Shown: positions 32,202 to 45,960 of the stretch, in pieces | Numbering within the stretch: position 1 is the first letter of the stretch | How the letters are laid out: each line of letters opens with the position of its first letter | NCBI GenBank assembly: GCA_036365455.1 | Contig: JAWQUS010000026.1 | Span: 16,882,001 to 16,946,000, forward strand | DNA: 64,000 bases | Direction of reading: 5' to 3' | Origin: Macrosoma leucophasiata | Taxonomy: Eukaryota; Arthropoda; Insecta; Lepidoptera; Hedylidae | The notes under the pieces: generated by a model | The model's database searches: none | The model's input: only the letters and a program-made list of their open reading frames with translations | What the model was told of the DNA's origin: nothing | Position numbers and translations under genes: made by a program

Positions 32202-32597
32202 CTGCGTTGTTGACATATTGTTAGAAATTGCACATTATTCACTTTATCATAAATTGAAGTTAAAACTACAGCAAAACATGATAATGTCCTATGAAAATCT
32301 GTACATATGATTATAATTGTTTTATAATATTTTGTCTGTTCAATCTTCACAAATAAGTGATAGATTTAGTAGATAAAGTCAAAACATCACTTTTTAGATT
32401 ATTTTTCCAAATTCACAATATAAGGTATTAATGAGAAATTTCGTAATTTTTGTACTCAAGAGACGTGACAAAATATTATGTAAATAAAAAGACTTAAAAA
32501 AAACATATTAAGTATATAACCATCGTACACAAAAATTAACACTTGAACTGCGTAGTAAATAACTTCACTTTGTAATTATGAAACTACTCGCTCACAT

Positions 32598-32830
32598 GTT
32601 TTTACGGTGGTAAAGCTCTAGTGACAGAGCTCGCGGGCGTAGGCACCACCGCATTACCTAATATACTTGCCGCTAAATGGTAGAGTTGAGCACTATCATG
32701 TTCCGGTGTGGTAACGCATCTGCATTTTGACCTTGGTCTGTGTGTAAGTGTCTATAGGCTGCAGTCATCACTTACCATCAATGTAAACGGCATGCTTGTT
32801 TACCACTTCCATTGCATAAAAAAACATGCA
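32598..32830 (+). repeat. REP-1
   Basis: TACGGTGGTAAAGCTCTAGT, GGCACCACCGCATTACCTAA, CACTTACCATCAATGTAAAC, ending CATTGCATAAAAAAAC. Confidence 0.75.
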
Positions 32831-33129
32831 GTGTTCAGATCAGAAATCCTATTCACATTTTTTTTTAAATTAGGTCTATACATTAAAAATAATGTTTTCA
32901 ATAAACCCAACACCAAGTTATTTACCGAACACGAAACGAACAAACATGACATTAGTATAATAAAAAACAAGGTATAAAAATTAGGTAAGTACGTACAGAA
33001 AGAATACATGGACGATACCAACCAGCATTTCACGATAAAGATGACAGCGCAATAGCTTCTTGCTTACAATACTTCAAGTTAACAGTAGCCGAAATGATCT
33101 TACAAATATGTCAAGCATGCAATGATAAC

Positions 33130-33455
33130 TAAGGCTGGGTTACACCATCTAACTTCAACTTTAACAATTACTTATCAAAGTACCGGTTAAATAAAAAAAT
33201 GAGTTGCACCGTTTGAAAATCGTTAAATGACGTCATAACGTTAATTGCTAACTGTAACTGGTACGCTGGTTATGTGTAATGTTAAGGTTAACCACAAAAG
33301 TGTCAGGTGATAGGCGAATCTATCAACCCTGATAACTTTAACTATGTCAAAAATACGCTTGTGCACGCATTTCGCAGTCACTGACAAAAATGTTACTGTT
33401 ATTGTTAAATTTGACAAACACCATAACTTTAACAAATATATCGGTGCAACCGAAC
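33130..33455. mobile_element. Diverged MITE-1 relative
   Basis: Left end GGCTGGGTTACACCATCTAAC, right end ATATCGGTGCAACCGAACC, with AACTTTAACAA near both ends. Longer than the type copy and not fully folding. Confidence 0.5.
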
Positions 33456-34091
33456 CTTAATAACTACGTAAGTATGAGCAAATGGTCTACCAATACCAAT
33501 TACAGCAAATGTAACCAAGATATGTACTTACGTTTATTCAAGTTTATTGCAATACCTCAGTTCTTACATAATGCATGCATCCTCAAGATGCTCATTATAC
33601 TCATTACAAATCTTAAAATCTGATAACAATCACAAAATTGATTAAAGCAACTTGTAATACAGAGAATTGTCTATAATATTTTGTGTAAAAGAAGGTCAAC
33701 AGGATTCCCGTGTTATGAAAAATAGTTTTGGTTGTGGACGCTCAAATAAAAAGAACTACTATGAGGAATCAATCAAGAAATTAACAACAGTTTCAATAGA
33801 TACGCACTTCTAACATCATCATCATCATCATAGTCTCACCAAAGGACAAAGTCTTACCCAAAGAAGCTCACAAGTGTTGTGTGTCATTAGGGGAGAGAGC
33901 CATAATCGCCACGCTTGGGAGGCGGATTGGCGATCGCTGTGGCGGTAGTTTTAAACCCCTTCTACACGGTCGGATCCAACCGCCGACCTTCGTGTCCTTG
34001 GTCGGGTTGATGTAAAAATGGACAGTGTAGAAATCGGATGACCCGACCAATTTTGGTTGAAGTCAACGGCCTTGGTCGTGAGCGTATCTAT

Positions 34092-34123
34092 CCCGACAAG
34101 CTGCACGGACGCAGCTTGTCGGG
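34092..34123. repeat. 13-bp stem hairpin
   Basis: CCCGACAAGCTGC, loop ACGGAC, GCAGCTTGTCGGG. It borders a REP-1 copy. Confidence 0.7.
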
Positions 34124-34124
34124 C

Positions 34125-34255
34125 TAGGCCACAGGAGTGGTGACGCATCTACATTTTGACCTTGGTCTTTGTGTGGGTGTCTATAGGCTGCAGTCATCAC
34201 TTAACATCAATGTGAACTGCATGCTTGTTTGCCACTTCCATTACATAAAAAAAGT
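34125..34255 (+). repeat. REP-1, 5'-truncated
   Basis: TAGGCCACAGGAGTGGTGAC, CTATAGGCTGCAGTCATCAC, ACATTGATG inverse, ending ATTACATAAAAAAAG. Confidence 0.7.
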
Positions 34256-34682
34256 CATAGGTGTTTCTATCAGTGCATTGGTCGTGATTTTCAATTGTAT
34301 TGGGCATTAGACTGGCATTACCCCAGAAAAATATTATAACGGCGCTACATTTTAACTGAGAAGAATTATAGGTACCGAAAATTATAATTATAATTTCCAA
34401 GTGATTAAATGTTTTTTTTAAACTACGGAATAATGATTAATGTATAAAATTCGACTCATTAACGGAATCCAACGAAACCTAAACCTATTTCAAATAAACA
34501 GTTAAAAGTACCCAAATAAATCACAATGAGGGTTGCAGCTCAGACAACAATGTAGAACGGGAAGGGGTTAGTAACGTGTTAACCCTTTAGTTTACCGCAA
34601 AACGAGCTCCTAAAGGATTTCACTGTACGCAGGGACCGTTTGAAACTAGCAACTAAAAAGCATGAGGATAATTTTACTGATT

Positions 34683-35075
34683 TTACTGGTGGTAGAGTTC
34701 TAGTTTATGGACTCGAGGGCGTAGGCACCACCGCATTACCTAATCTATCTGCCGCTAAATGGTAGTGTTCAGTTCAGTTATAGCCTCGTAAAAACTATCA
34801 CACAGACATAACAACTAAGATTTTGTATTGAAGGTGGCAAACGAGCATGCAGTTCACATTGATGTTGTGATGACTGCAGCCTATTGACAACAAATCCAAA
34901 CACAAAGACCAAGGTCAAAATGCAGATGCGTTACTTCTCCTGAGGCCTAAGGTGTTATGCCTCTGTGTCGGCAATTACAAGGCCGTACATTACCACCTGA
35001 CCGGAACACGATGGTGCTGAACACGCGGTGGTGCATACGCCCGCGAGCTCCGTCACTGGAGCTCTACCACCAGTA
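34683..35075. repeat. Two REP-1 copies head to head
   Basis: 34683-34770 is direct (TTTTACTGGTGGTAGAGTTC..) and 34795-35075 is inverted (..GCTCTACCACCAGTAA at its right end). The two outer ends are inverse copies, so the pair folds. Confidence 0.7.
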
Positions 35076-37184
35076 ATATGAGTGCTCAAAGATTCATTCT
35101 CCCAACTTCGATACCGTATGCACGACATCGTCGCGGCAAGTCAAGCAGTCTTTAGAACTGACTTCAGTTCTAAAGTGTGCCGTGTACTTGATTAGTCCCA
35201 CTAATACGATGCACCGGGCCAGTGATAGGGATGCCAAAAATACATCGATGTGTATGAAAAATTAGATATTTTATAACAAAAAAAACGATCCTTAACTCAC
35301 TATAGTTAGGTATACCACACAATATAGTTTGTAAAACTTTTTTATTTCTCAATTTACGCTACCAAAAGTGGCCCCTATGTTCAAAATTAACTTTCTGTTA
35401 CACGTTCATGTTTGGGTCGACTCAATCGGTCCAGTACAAGCGGCGAAAATTGGCTGTGATAGACAGACACAGATGTACGTGCACGACTGATCTTATAAGT
35501 GTTCCGTTTTTACTTTTTGAGGTACGGAAATCTAAAAATACTAACAATAACAATTTAAGGCATTTTCGAAGTGACGTGTTTAGTATTGTTTGGTATCTAA
35601 TCGATGTCTTCATCGATTTTTTTATCGATAGATTAATTTTGATATCTACGAGGTTTGCATCCCTAACTAGTAATGTCGGCGGACCACCTCGCTAGCTTCC
35701 TAAAGCCGGCTTTGTGATTCTTGTGTTATTTTGTAGAGAGCTTGAAGAAGAAGCGCATTAGGCCATTTAGAATAAAAAAGATAAACCGACTTGGTTGGAT
35801 ATTTACTTAGTAACTAGTTTCCGACTTTATTCGACGGAAAATGAGCCGAACTCATTTTCAATGACAGTTAGGTGATAGGTACCTACTAAGAATTCAGATT
35901 TTCAAAACTTCAAATATTTGTATTTGTAGGATTATAAAGATGCTTTTACACTTAAAAAACAAAACGGTTTCTTGTATTAATTAATTTTTAGATTTTAAAG
36001 CTTTTTCTTCGTACGCAATGTCACTGAATGAATATATATAATAGCCACACCTGCTCTTCTATCTTTTGGTGGTTTTATTACACAATCGAACAAGAAACAA
36101 TCTAAAATGATTTCTAGAAAGCATGTCTGTATTTACATTGATTTTGTAATTAAACATTATCTTAGGTAGAATATTGTCATATTTTTGCATATAAAAAACA
36201 AATTATTGAAAAATTCGCAGTTTTTGTTAGATTCATTCCCAAAAATAATATTACAAAAGGTATAATTAAATTCACGCGAAACTATGATAGTTAAGAAACG
36301 ACGAACTGCAAACAGGATTATAGAGCAAAAGTTGTTTTCGAAAAAACGATAAAAAGTTTAAATTGTTCGTTGTTCCCAAATTATTACTGAACGATCCTAT
36401 AAAAAATAAAATGGCGAATAGTTTTCAACTAAATGTTATACGGTCAAAATTTAAAATCGCCATGAGTTTTAGTTCACGAGTGAATTACATATTATTATTT
36501 CAGCGACGTGAAAACGACTACTTCAGTATACGAAAATACGGAAATTGTGAACCAATGATTTTAATATTTGTTCCACTATTTTGTAAACGTTTATCCATCT
36601 GCTGGAAAGTAGTCACTTGCAACACCAAGGGAGTTGCCAACGTGCTGCCAGTCTTGGAGGACTCTTTTGCCCACATATTTGAAGAATCCCGTATTGTCAA
36701 TCCGAGGAAACAAAAAAAAACTGTCCCTCACAACCCTCAGAGGGAAGAACGTTCCACAATTTACACAGTCTGGGCAGAAACGAAAGCGAAAAGCGAACCG
36801 TTGACTACGACCACGCATCCAGTTGGTGTTGGTGGAACATCTGGAAAAGACGGTGGCACCATATCAACAGTTCAGTAGAGCACTCACCGTTGAAGAGACG
36901 ATAAAGAACGCACAGGTCGCAAAGTCTCGCAATGTCTGTGCGATGACAGACACATGATGTCTGTTTCTGAGTCCGTCAGGGAGTCCGGTGTTATTAACGA
37001 TACGAACGGCGTGTCTATGTAAGGTGTCTCGTAGACCAAGTTTTTAACTAATAGGAGGTAAATAACAGATACATTCTTTAAAATGTACCTACCAATAGGA
37101 TATTATGTATAAATTTAATTTGGTATTAAAATTGTGTGTCCCTATTTAAAGGTACATTCAGTCCTAACCTTTTCAAATCTACGC

Positions 37185-37375
37185 AATCCCTACTTCCCTA
37201 CTAATATTAAAAATGCAAAAGTAACTCTGTCTGTTACCTTTTCACGTCCAAACGACTGAACCGATTTTAATGAAATTTGGTACAGAGATAGAGCTGACTT
37301 TGAGAAAGAATATAGGCTACTTAATTATTTATAAAACGACATCCACGCGGGCGTAGCCGCGGGCAACAGCTAGTA
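37185..37375 (+). repeat. Helitron-like element
   Basis: Starts TACTTCCCTACTAATATTAA, contains CGTCCAAACGACTGAACCG and ends GGGCGTAGCCGCGGGCAAC then AGCTAGT. The inverse relative is at 20550-20725. Confidence 0.65.
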
Positions 37376-39144
37376 ATTGATAAGTAGACTTTTGTACCTA
37401 CATTATAAAATTAGCAGCTTTAAAATACACGTACCTACATCATATACAGACGAATAGGATCGTATCATATAATACGTAAGTTTTTATTTAATGAGTTAAA
37501 AGCCACAAAATAAAGTAAATAGGTATCCCAAGCAATAACATTTTGATAATTAAAATTGCATCATCCGTCGTCACTTGATAAGATTTTGTTTGAAACAGCA
37601 TTTGTTTTAAAATGTGCAACGCCGTCCTACAGGTACGCTTTAAATGGATTTAAATTTATATTTTTCAAGTAAAACTTCTTTCTTCACGCTTGACTTGAAG
37701 AGTGAGCTGGTGAATACGGTAAGGCGTTATGAAGAGTGTGATCGGGCGAGGCGAATGGAAGTTGAGAGGGAGATATACGGAAGTGGAGATAGAAAGAGAT
37801 TGAGCTAAAGAAGTTTTACATACTTCAGTGGTGTGGTGTAAAGCATATTATTTTTTTAATGTGCTCATGTATGCGGCTATATATCGGCTTGTGATGGCAT
37901 ATTTTGCCGTTCATTTGGCGAGCGCAAAGAGTTCTCAGCTTAAATGTACTCGTATTTTTGGCGGAGAACCCTTTGCCCTATTTTTTCGTTTCCACAGACA
38001 AATGTTGAAAATACTTTAACCACAGCAACAGATTAAATCTTCTGAGGTAAAATCGAAAAAGGAACTTTTTTGAACAATATTTTATTTAGGTAAAGGAAAA
38101 TTGAAAGACAATTTGACATCGGGAGTTATTCACAAATACGCAGCTTTTTTTTATACGTTAGCAGAGCAGCTGCAGTTTCGATATGCGAATTATAGTTAGC
38201 GTTTCAAGGTATATTTTAAAAATGTTTCTTTTATTTTGTAAATGTGCGTAGTGCTTTTGTGCAACTTCAGAAAGGGAAGAGCGGAGTCTTCAAACACAGG
38301 CATCCATATGCTTAAATAGAGGTTCCAATGTCAATTAAGTGTAAAGCTACTTTTGATTTGAAATACAGATATTATTGTTATTATTCCACTTATTCATTTT
38401 ATATACTTATCAAATAATTTTTTACATATGTAAGTAAAAAAAAATCAACAAACATATAAAAAAAAAAAAAATAGTGTGCCGCCGGTAGCGAGAGCAGGGT
38501 CCAAGCTGCTGGTGGTTACGGACACAGAGACAGGAACTTCGTCAGTATGCGTGCCGTGCCGAGGAGTAGATACTGCTTTCTGTATCAAACCAACTATCGT
38601 TTTCGATACAACTATCGTATTACTTATTATTATAATTTGCTCAGTGCTAAGAATTTAAACAATGTTGCAATTCATACCACATCTTTGATATATTATAAGT
38701 GTTTGTTTTACCACCACCACCCCATCGAGCTAACTTTGGCATCTAAAACCTTGGCCCTGGCATCAACACTTGTGTACATTTTCCTTCGCGTTTTAAAACT
38801 TTTTACTCGAAGAAATTTGGAAGAAATACTCTTTGAATAATGGAACAGGAGTGCCGGAGCAAGTATCTGATACAAAATGGATTCCGGCCCGAGTTTAATA
38901 TCAAAATGAAAAATGCCAAGACAACGTCGGCGACCATCTCCTCAAGCAAATCTCATTTGTTTAAAAATCTGCAACACCTGAAAAAACTATTTTTACGGAT
39001 TTCACGTAGGTATTATTTTCTTTTCCCTATAGGTATCTACCTGCTCTTTGTTATCCGTTTGTAAAAGAGGAAATGAGACATTAGAAAAATCTCAAAAAAT
39101 ATTTGATACTTACCTACATTATTATATTTAGTTTTATATACTTC

Positions 39145-39390
39145 TATACTTAATAATATAAAGCTGAAGAGTTTGTTTATTTGTACGCTCTAATCTCAGG
39201 AACTATTAGACAGTTTAGATTTTTTTTTAAGTCTAAGATAGTTCATTTATTCGTATTCCTACCCTCTGCTATTCATCGTAGCGTGATGTTATATATTGTA
39301 TGTTATATATTATATAACATCACGCTAAGATGAAAAGGAGAGGGTAGGTAACATAACACCCGCGCTAAGCCGGGGCGGGCAGCTAGTTAG
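39145..39390 (+). repeat. Helitron-like (Lep1-type) element with internal palindrome
   Basis: It begins TCTATACTTAATAATATAAA, GCTGAAGAGTTTG, contains CTAATCTCAGGAACTATTAG, and ends CGGGGCGGGCAGCTAGT. A palindrome GCGTGATGTTATATA..TATATAACATCACGC lies at 39290-39334. The start and end resemble the small lepidopteran Helitron known as Lep1. Confidence 0.65.
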
Positions 39391-40994
39391 TTTTAAATAT
39401 GTATCGTTATTATCGTGTTGAGTCACTATTGTACAATAAGCTAATATCGATAATTTTATGATTTCACTGCCTTATTATAATATTGCACAGCCTGTTAATG
39501 TGTATGTGTACATAAATAAGCGCTTTATCTGTTTGTTGACCGGGGCCCGTAGGCCAATTCTGTACCTACTTGTATCAATTCAACATACGTTTTACCATTT
39601 AAGCTGTAATTAGGGGTCTGCGGGTAAATGTAAATGCAAATTTTACATATAAAAGTAGACGCCAGATATGTCTTTCCCGCAGTTAACGATAACCCACTAT
39701 GCTAACCTTCTTTCTATCTATAGAAAAACCGAAAAGAAACCTTTTATTTTTTTTAATATAAAGAAAAAAGATTCCTGCTAAAAGTTCCTACCCATTCAAA
39801 GTACGAAGGCAGCAGAAAATAGCAAACGGTCACAAAATAGTTTTGATATTGAACTTCAACTGAGAAGCTATACATCAATTAAGAAGGCTGCCGGGCGCCT
39901 GAAGTTACTTCCACTTCCTTAATAAAACTTTCCTGTGAGTTCTGCGCACCGGTTATGAAAGACGCTGCCGCGGGGACGATGCCCCGGTTTGGTTGCCTTT
40001 CTAGACATAATAGTTTTCTAAAGCAAGCAAATTAAAAGACTAATTTTGGAGAGTTGCTTGAAAAGGAACTTTATTACATTTTTATGACATCAAATTATGA
40101 CAAAAACTTAAATATCGTAGACATTATGGTCATATACCATCATTTCTCAGTAGTAGCGAAGGTAGGCGAAAACTCCAAATAACATCGAAGTTTCAAATAA
40201 AATAAGAGACTTATATTTTGGATAGCTGCTCTAGAAATCAATCAGTTATATAGTTTTTGATTGTATTATGACCATTTCGTAAACACTTTGTAGTTGTACT
40301 ATTAGAAGATGGCATTATATCATAGAGCAACACGGGCCACCGGCCGCGGCGGACCGGAGGGGAGTAGCCATATGCAGGCTTTCCGCTCTAGAAATGTAGG
40401 CTTTCCTCTCTCTTCTTCAAAGTACAAGCAAAACTGTGCCTACGCCTGTCGCCTAGATGTTTAAATGTGTGCGTGATATTGTTCATGTATTTTGTCAAGG
40501 TATATATTTCTAAAACATCTCCTTTGGGAAAATAAATAGGTAACATTAACATAAAGTTGTCAATCCAAGAACAAAATCAAAGACACCCTAAAGCCTTCCT
40601 TAACGATCATGGCAAGAAGATATAAGCACCGCCCAGCCAATGAAAATGATCATTAACCGATCACACCCATTAAGAGTACTAAGCTCGCAGAACGGTCCTT
40701 AATCTCAATGACCATATCGACTATTAAGGTCCCGACAGGCTTCGAGAGCGCTTCAATTCATTTGGGATCCACTGAAGAATAACCTCGCCGTTATATTTCG
40801 ATCAATTATATGGCGATTGAAAAATTTGTTTAAAGGTTAACCATGACTTTTATAAAACATGATGATATAGTAAAGCGACAGATGTATTTTTCGAACATAA
40901 TTTTAAAAATTATAATAAACTAAAATGTCGTATGCACAAATGCTAAACATTGCCAACTCTTCTCTACCAAGCATTTTAAAAAGGAAATAAATTA

Positions 40995-41255
40995 ATATCT
41001 GCCGCCTTAAGGTAGTGTTCAGAAGTATTCAGGACTATCGTGCTCCGGTTAAATGGTAATGTATGGCTCCGTAATAACTCACACACTCTAAGTTGCTATC
41101 ACAGAGGCATAGCAACTTAGACCTCAGGGAGGGCAACGTATTTGCATTTTTTTCGACAGTTTTAGAGATGTCTATAGGCTGCAGTATGAATGATTACACT
41201 AACCATCAATGTGAACTGCATATTTGTTTGCCACCACTATACCTAACATTAAAAA
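40995..41255 (+). repeat. REP-1, diverged
   Basis: CTGCCGCCTTAAGGTAGTGT, GTGCTCCGGTTAAATGGTAA, CTAACCATCAATGTGAACTG. Confidence 0.65.
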
Positions 41256-41350
41256 ATATATATATATAGGTGAGAAATTATTTCCAGCCTATTCATCAAG
41301 TTTTATGTTTAAATTAAAATCATAAATATTTGAATAGGTATGATATAAGA

Positions 41351-42100
41351 TTTTTTTTTTTTTTTTTTTTTTTTTCATTTATTTAGGACAACAAACAATT
41401 ACACTCATAAAGTAACAAGGACAATTACTCGGTACATAATTTTACAAGGAGCGTAATCAACCCCGTTGTCCACAAATTAACTATTAGGACATTTTAGGGT
41501 AGCGGTGTGAAAATACAAAATCATTTTTTTGAACAAAAAAAATAACAAAAAGAATACACCACAGATGTTAACACAAAGTAAACAATATTAATCTTACATT
41601 ATGTTAATGTTCTGCATTACATTTAGAACATTTCGCTTAAATGCGTTAGGTGACGTTTCAAAAAATTCTACCTTAGTGAAATATTTGTTATATTGTTTCA
41701 TGAGTCTATTTATAGGTGCTCGCTCACCTGCATTAGTTTTACAATTAGGGGGTGCAAATAGGTTGTTCTTACGGGTATTTCGTGTCGTAGAACGACATGG
41801 AATACTAATATAAACTTGATTATTAAGTCTATTGCAGTCAAATTTGTAGTGACATATGTTGTATAGTAACATTTGATCTAAAAGCAATCTTCTCATTTTG
41901 AGTGTTGATAAAGAAAATTTTGATAAAAGTGTTTCATAAGGGGACTTAGAAGCAAAACAGCGATAATTCAGGGATCGTAAAAACTTACGTTGAACGGTCT
42001 CTAACTGTTCGCTGTATTTATCATAGCATGGATTCCATACAGAAGTAGCATAATCTAGTTGAGATCGGATAAGAGATTCGATTGAAAACAATAATTTTAG
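41351..42100 (-). mobile_element. 5'-truncated LINE with poly(A)
   Basis: A T run at 41351-41375 is the poly(A) tail. The minus-strand ORF 41594-42091 reads SLIRSQLDYATSVWNPCYDK, LETVQRKFLRSLNYRC and, near the end, FFETSPNAFKRNVLNV. This is the C-terminal thumb and tail region of jockey/CR1-like reverse transcriptases (R..LDYA..VWNP, VQRKFLR). About 500 nt without a stop suggest a young insertion. I did not find a clear target-site duplication. Confidence 0.85.
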
Positions 42101-43596
42101 TAAGAACTACATGTAAAATCGTATCTCTTATTGTCGTCATTCTCAGAAATTAAAAAATAAGTCTCAAGGTCTCTTCATTAAGACACTGCTCATTAATTTT
42201 TCAGGCTTTACGACTAATGGCCGGCTGCCAGTCTAAAAATTGTTTTTCTAAAACCCATTTGATGGATAACCCAGCTTCTACGTAATAGGCGTCTAATCAA
42301 ACAGGGGTTTAAAACATAAAAGTTTAAATTTCTTAATTTTTATTAGGATGGTCGATATATTAGCAGGTCACTGAGAGTTGGATAAAAATGGGGAGACATT
42401 AATATTTAGTCATAGGTTGAGTGGTGTGCCTACGCCACCCAGTTTTACCACTGCAGATGTTTCAAATAAATAGGAAGGTAATGAAAAGGAGAATTTCCAA
42501 AATGTATGGAGCTTGGACGCAGCCCGCACCTTGTACGCTATATTGAGAGAAGAAGCATGAAATACTAAATCATTTTCAGCTATTCAAATCGTTTACAATA
42601 TAAATAGAATAACTGAAGAATTACCTGTCGTAAGTATATTGCAAAAACAAGAATGTCATAGTTACCTCGTATACTTACAAAATAATATAAATTAAACTTC
42701 ACAAAAGCGAGAAGTAATTTCGAAATATTGATAAGCCCACAATAAAATATTCATGAAGCGACCGAAACTGAGGGGATCATCACACCAACCGAGTGCACTC
42801 CGAAATTAATTATATCCAGTCAACTCATTAATTTTTTAATCTTTCAAACTCAAGCTTTAATATTTTCCATTCCAAAGTACCCATTGTGAAAAACGCTTTT
42901 TAAATCAGCTGACGGGTGCTATTGATAAAATTCGCCAACGAAATAATTCGCTGTAATGTTTCTTTTCATATTTGCTAGTCAAGCGGCAAGCTCTAGAAGC
43001 GATTTCTTTTTGAAACATCGTTTACTCTTTGGCGTGTAAAACTTTCATTTCTGATATAATGTTTTTGTCTACGAAGCCGAGATATTTTTTTGTTTTTAGG
43101 TTTTTATTCATTAGATTGATTAATTATCCAGTCGTTGGCGACTTTGGTTACGATGCGATGGGTAGATAGATAGAGTTCGTGTTATTAGTGCTTGCTTATT
43201 TATTTTTTACTTGTGATCAATCATTGAACATTGTGTCTAAACTTGTCATGTTCAAAACTTCAAAAGTTTAAGTTTTAGTAAAACTTTGTCAAAGTGTTTT
43301 AATCCAATAAAATGCAACAGATGGTGATGTTAGAAATGGGAACTTGCTATCAGAATTATTAGAAATTTAGGTAAGTTGATTTCAATGTATTTCTTTTTTA
43401 TGCTTTCCTATACCAAGGAACCTTGGCACTGTGTGTATATGTATAATACAGATGTAGATATTGAGATATTTTTGTTTTATTATCTCAAGTCTTCTTTTTG
43501 GTTCGCCAGTCGAACACATTGAAAGCGTAAAATTTTCAAATCAAGTCCTCAGTAAGGTGCCATTTTTTAATGTGCGTTGTACTGTCTTTTTTTAAT

Positions 43597-43770
43597 TTTT
43601 TTTTTATGTAATGAAAATGGCAAACAAGCATGCAGTTCACATTGATGTTAAGTAATGACTGCAGCCTATAGACACCCACAAAAAGACCAAGGTCGAAGTG
43701 CAGATGCGTTACCACCCCTGAGGCCTAAGGTGTTATGCCTCTGTGCCGGAAATTACAGAGCCGTACAAAA
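43597..43770 (-). repeat. REP-1, truncated
   Basis: TTTTTTATGTAATGAAAATG, GGCAAACAAGCATGCAGTTC, to GAAATTACAGAGCCGTAC. Confidence 0.7.
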
Positions 43771-43806
43771 CGCCGTCTTCTCACAACATTCATGTTGCGG
43801 TCCACC

Positions 43807-44220
43807 ATGGTAGGGCAATATTGTTCTTGTCTAAGTTAGAATTGACGTGCGGAGTTTCGTGGGCTGGTTTTGGTATTGTATATTTGTATTTTGACCTGAT
43901 CATCATTTCAGCCGAAAGATGTCTACAATTGGATCAAAGCGTCGATCGTCGTCGGCGTCGGGGCATTTGCATGGCCCCTACTTGGGGCCATTCCAATGGC
44001 ACGGTAGTAAGTGCAATAACGCAAAATAGGCAGCAGCATCATCGCCAATATTCATTCCAAGCTTGGCGATTATGGCATATTCCTCTTATGGGGAGGCTTT
44101 GATCCAACAGTAGACATCTTTCGGCTGAAACGTCAAAATACGAATATACAATACCAAAACCAGCCCACGAAACTCCGCACGTCAATTCTAACTTAGACAA
44201 TAACAATATTGCCCTACCAT
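43807..44220. repeat. Inverted repeat with arms of about 130 bp
   Basis: ATGGTAGGGCAATATTGTTC..TTTGGTATTGTATATTTGTA..GATGTCTACAATTGGATCAAAGC at 43807-43940 is inverted at 44096-44220 with small indels. The loop contains GGCGATTATGGCATATTCC, a motif seen also at 45805-45830. Unassigned mobile element. Confidence 0.75.
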
Positions 44221-44494
44221 CTAACTCGAATATTCTCCGTGCCAATGACATTACGAAATCCAATTCAAGTCGTGAGGTCCTCCGCAGAACAAGTTATTGA
44301 GGCAATTTACAAACATTAAACCAATGAAAGAATCTCACCAACACCGGCCTAAATTAATTACGAATCCAATGCGGACGAAATGCCTTCGGCGCCATTTTCG
44401 TTGAACCTCAGTATTAACGAACAAATCTTAAAGTAATGGAGTAAACTAGAAAACTTTTGAAGGAATCGTTATCACAAATTCTATCCTTATTAAA

Positions 44495-44690
44495 ATACTA
44501 GCGGGTCGCGCCGGCTTCGCACGGGTGCATTGAATGTAATATAGCCTATGTTACTCAGTGAAAATGCAGGTTTCTAATAGTGAAAGAATTTTGAAATCGA
44601 TCCAGTAGTTTTTGTGTGAAAACGTTACAAACATACATACAAAAACACAAATAATGCTTCCTCTTTATAATATTAGTATATATTAAAAGT
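44495..44690 (-). repeat. Helitron-like element, inverted
   Basis: ACTAGCGGGTCGCGCCGGC at the left and CTTTATAATATTAGTATATA at the right, the inverse of a TACTAATATTATAAAG..CTAGT layout. Confidence 0.6.
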
Positions 44691-45239
44691 AAAGATAAAC
44701 TGCTGGTATTGTTTATACGAGTACTTACTGCTGGTTTTACAAAAAAAATTGTCGTACACGATAATAATAAATTATTGACGATTCTACGGAAATCATACAA
44801 TTGATGTTCCAGCTCATACGACTAATAAATCACAAAAAATGTAAGACTAAGTAATTGATTTCTCGTACAATCTATATTTTACTTCTCCATCGATATTGCG
44901 GCTGTATGTGTCCTATGTGTGCGAAATTGGATCGTTCATCTACGTTTTTTAGCCGTAGGTACGTAGAAATAATATTAGATGCAAAATTTTGTTTAGTCCC
45001 GATACTAACTTGGTGCTATAATCTATTCTAAAAGCAAATATATGAAAACTATATACCTAGACCTAGATGAAGGGAATAAAGAATCAGAACGCTTTAAATA
45101 TGTATACTTACAATCTTAACTTTGAGCTTATTTTAAGTAGGTATTTGCCTACACTTCACGCCTAGATAACTTTATGTGAGATGTCTTGGGAAATTCCAGG
45201 ATTAATATTATTCAGATAAATACAATACCACGTGTTACA

Positions 45240-45530
45240 TCTACTGGTGGTAGAGTTCCAGAGTAGGAGCTCGAAGGCGTAGGCACCACCACATCACCTA
45301 ATTTATCTGCCGCTAAATGGTAGTATTCAGCAATATCTCGTTCCGGTTAGATGGTCATATATGGCTCCGTAATAACAACTATCACAGAGATATAATAACT
45401 AAGGACCCCTGGGGGTGACAACGCATCTGCATTTGACCTCTAGTCTTTGTGTGAATGTCTATAGGTTGCAGTCATCACTTAAGATCAATGTGAACTGCAT
45501 GCTTGTTTGCCACCTTCATTGCATAAAAAA
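45240..45530 (+). repeat. REP-1, full length
   Basis: TCTACTGGTGGTAGAGTTCC to CTTCATTGCATAAAAAAAGC. Confidence 0.75.
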
Positions 45531-45960
45531 AGCATAATAGCTCGGCAGCTTTATGTCGAAGTTCGCTCTGCTATTCAAAGTTATCGTGTAATCTGTGCCT
45601 GCCTGGTTTGAATATAAAAATCATGTGAACTTGAGACCTCTATTATTTTGTATATATTCATAACAATTACAATGTGAGTGCGAAAATTTGTAACAGCTCA
45701 TCATTGCTGCAGATATATCTACAAATCCACTTCGTCGTCAGCAGCGTCCTGCGACAAAACTACCGCCACCGTGATCGCCAATCCGCATGCCAAGCGTGGT
45801 GATAATGGCATATTCCGATTATGGGGACATTTTGGTCCAGCGGACATCTTTCGGCTGACATGGTTATTTACTAATAATTATGATCCATTTCAGTGGACAA
45901 CTAGAAAATTATTTTTTTATAATAACGGTAGCGAACATTACATTCAATAGTTTCATCTAA

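Noticed and set aside
36363..36878. 171-codon plus-strand ORF
   Set aside because: No recognisable domain; the 3' half also reads on the minus strand as a repeat-like PDCVNCGTFFPLRVV. Treated as unclassified repeat remnant in the large intron.
43743..44263. Two ORFs on opposite strands sharing LSKLELTCGVSWAGFGIVY
   Set aside because: They are the two arms of one inverted repeat, not two genes.
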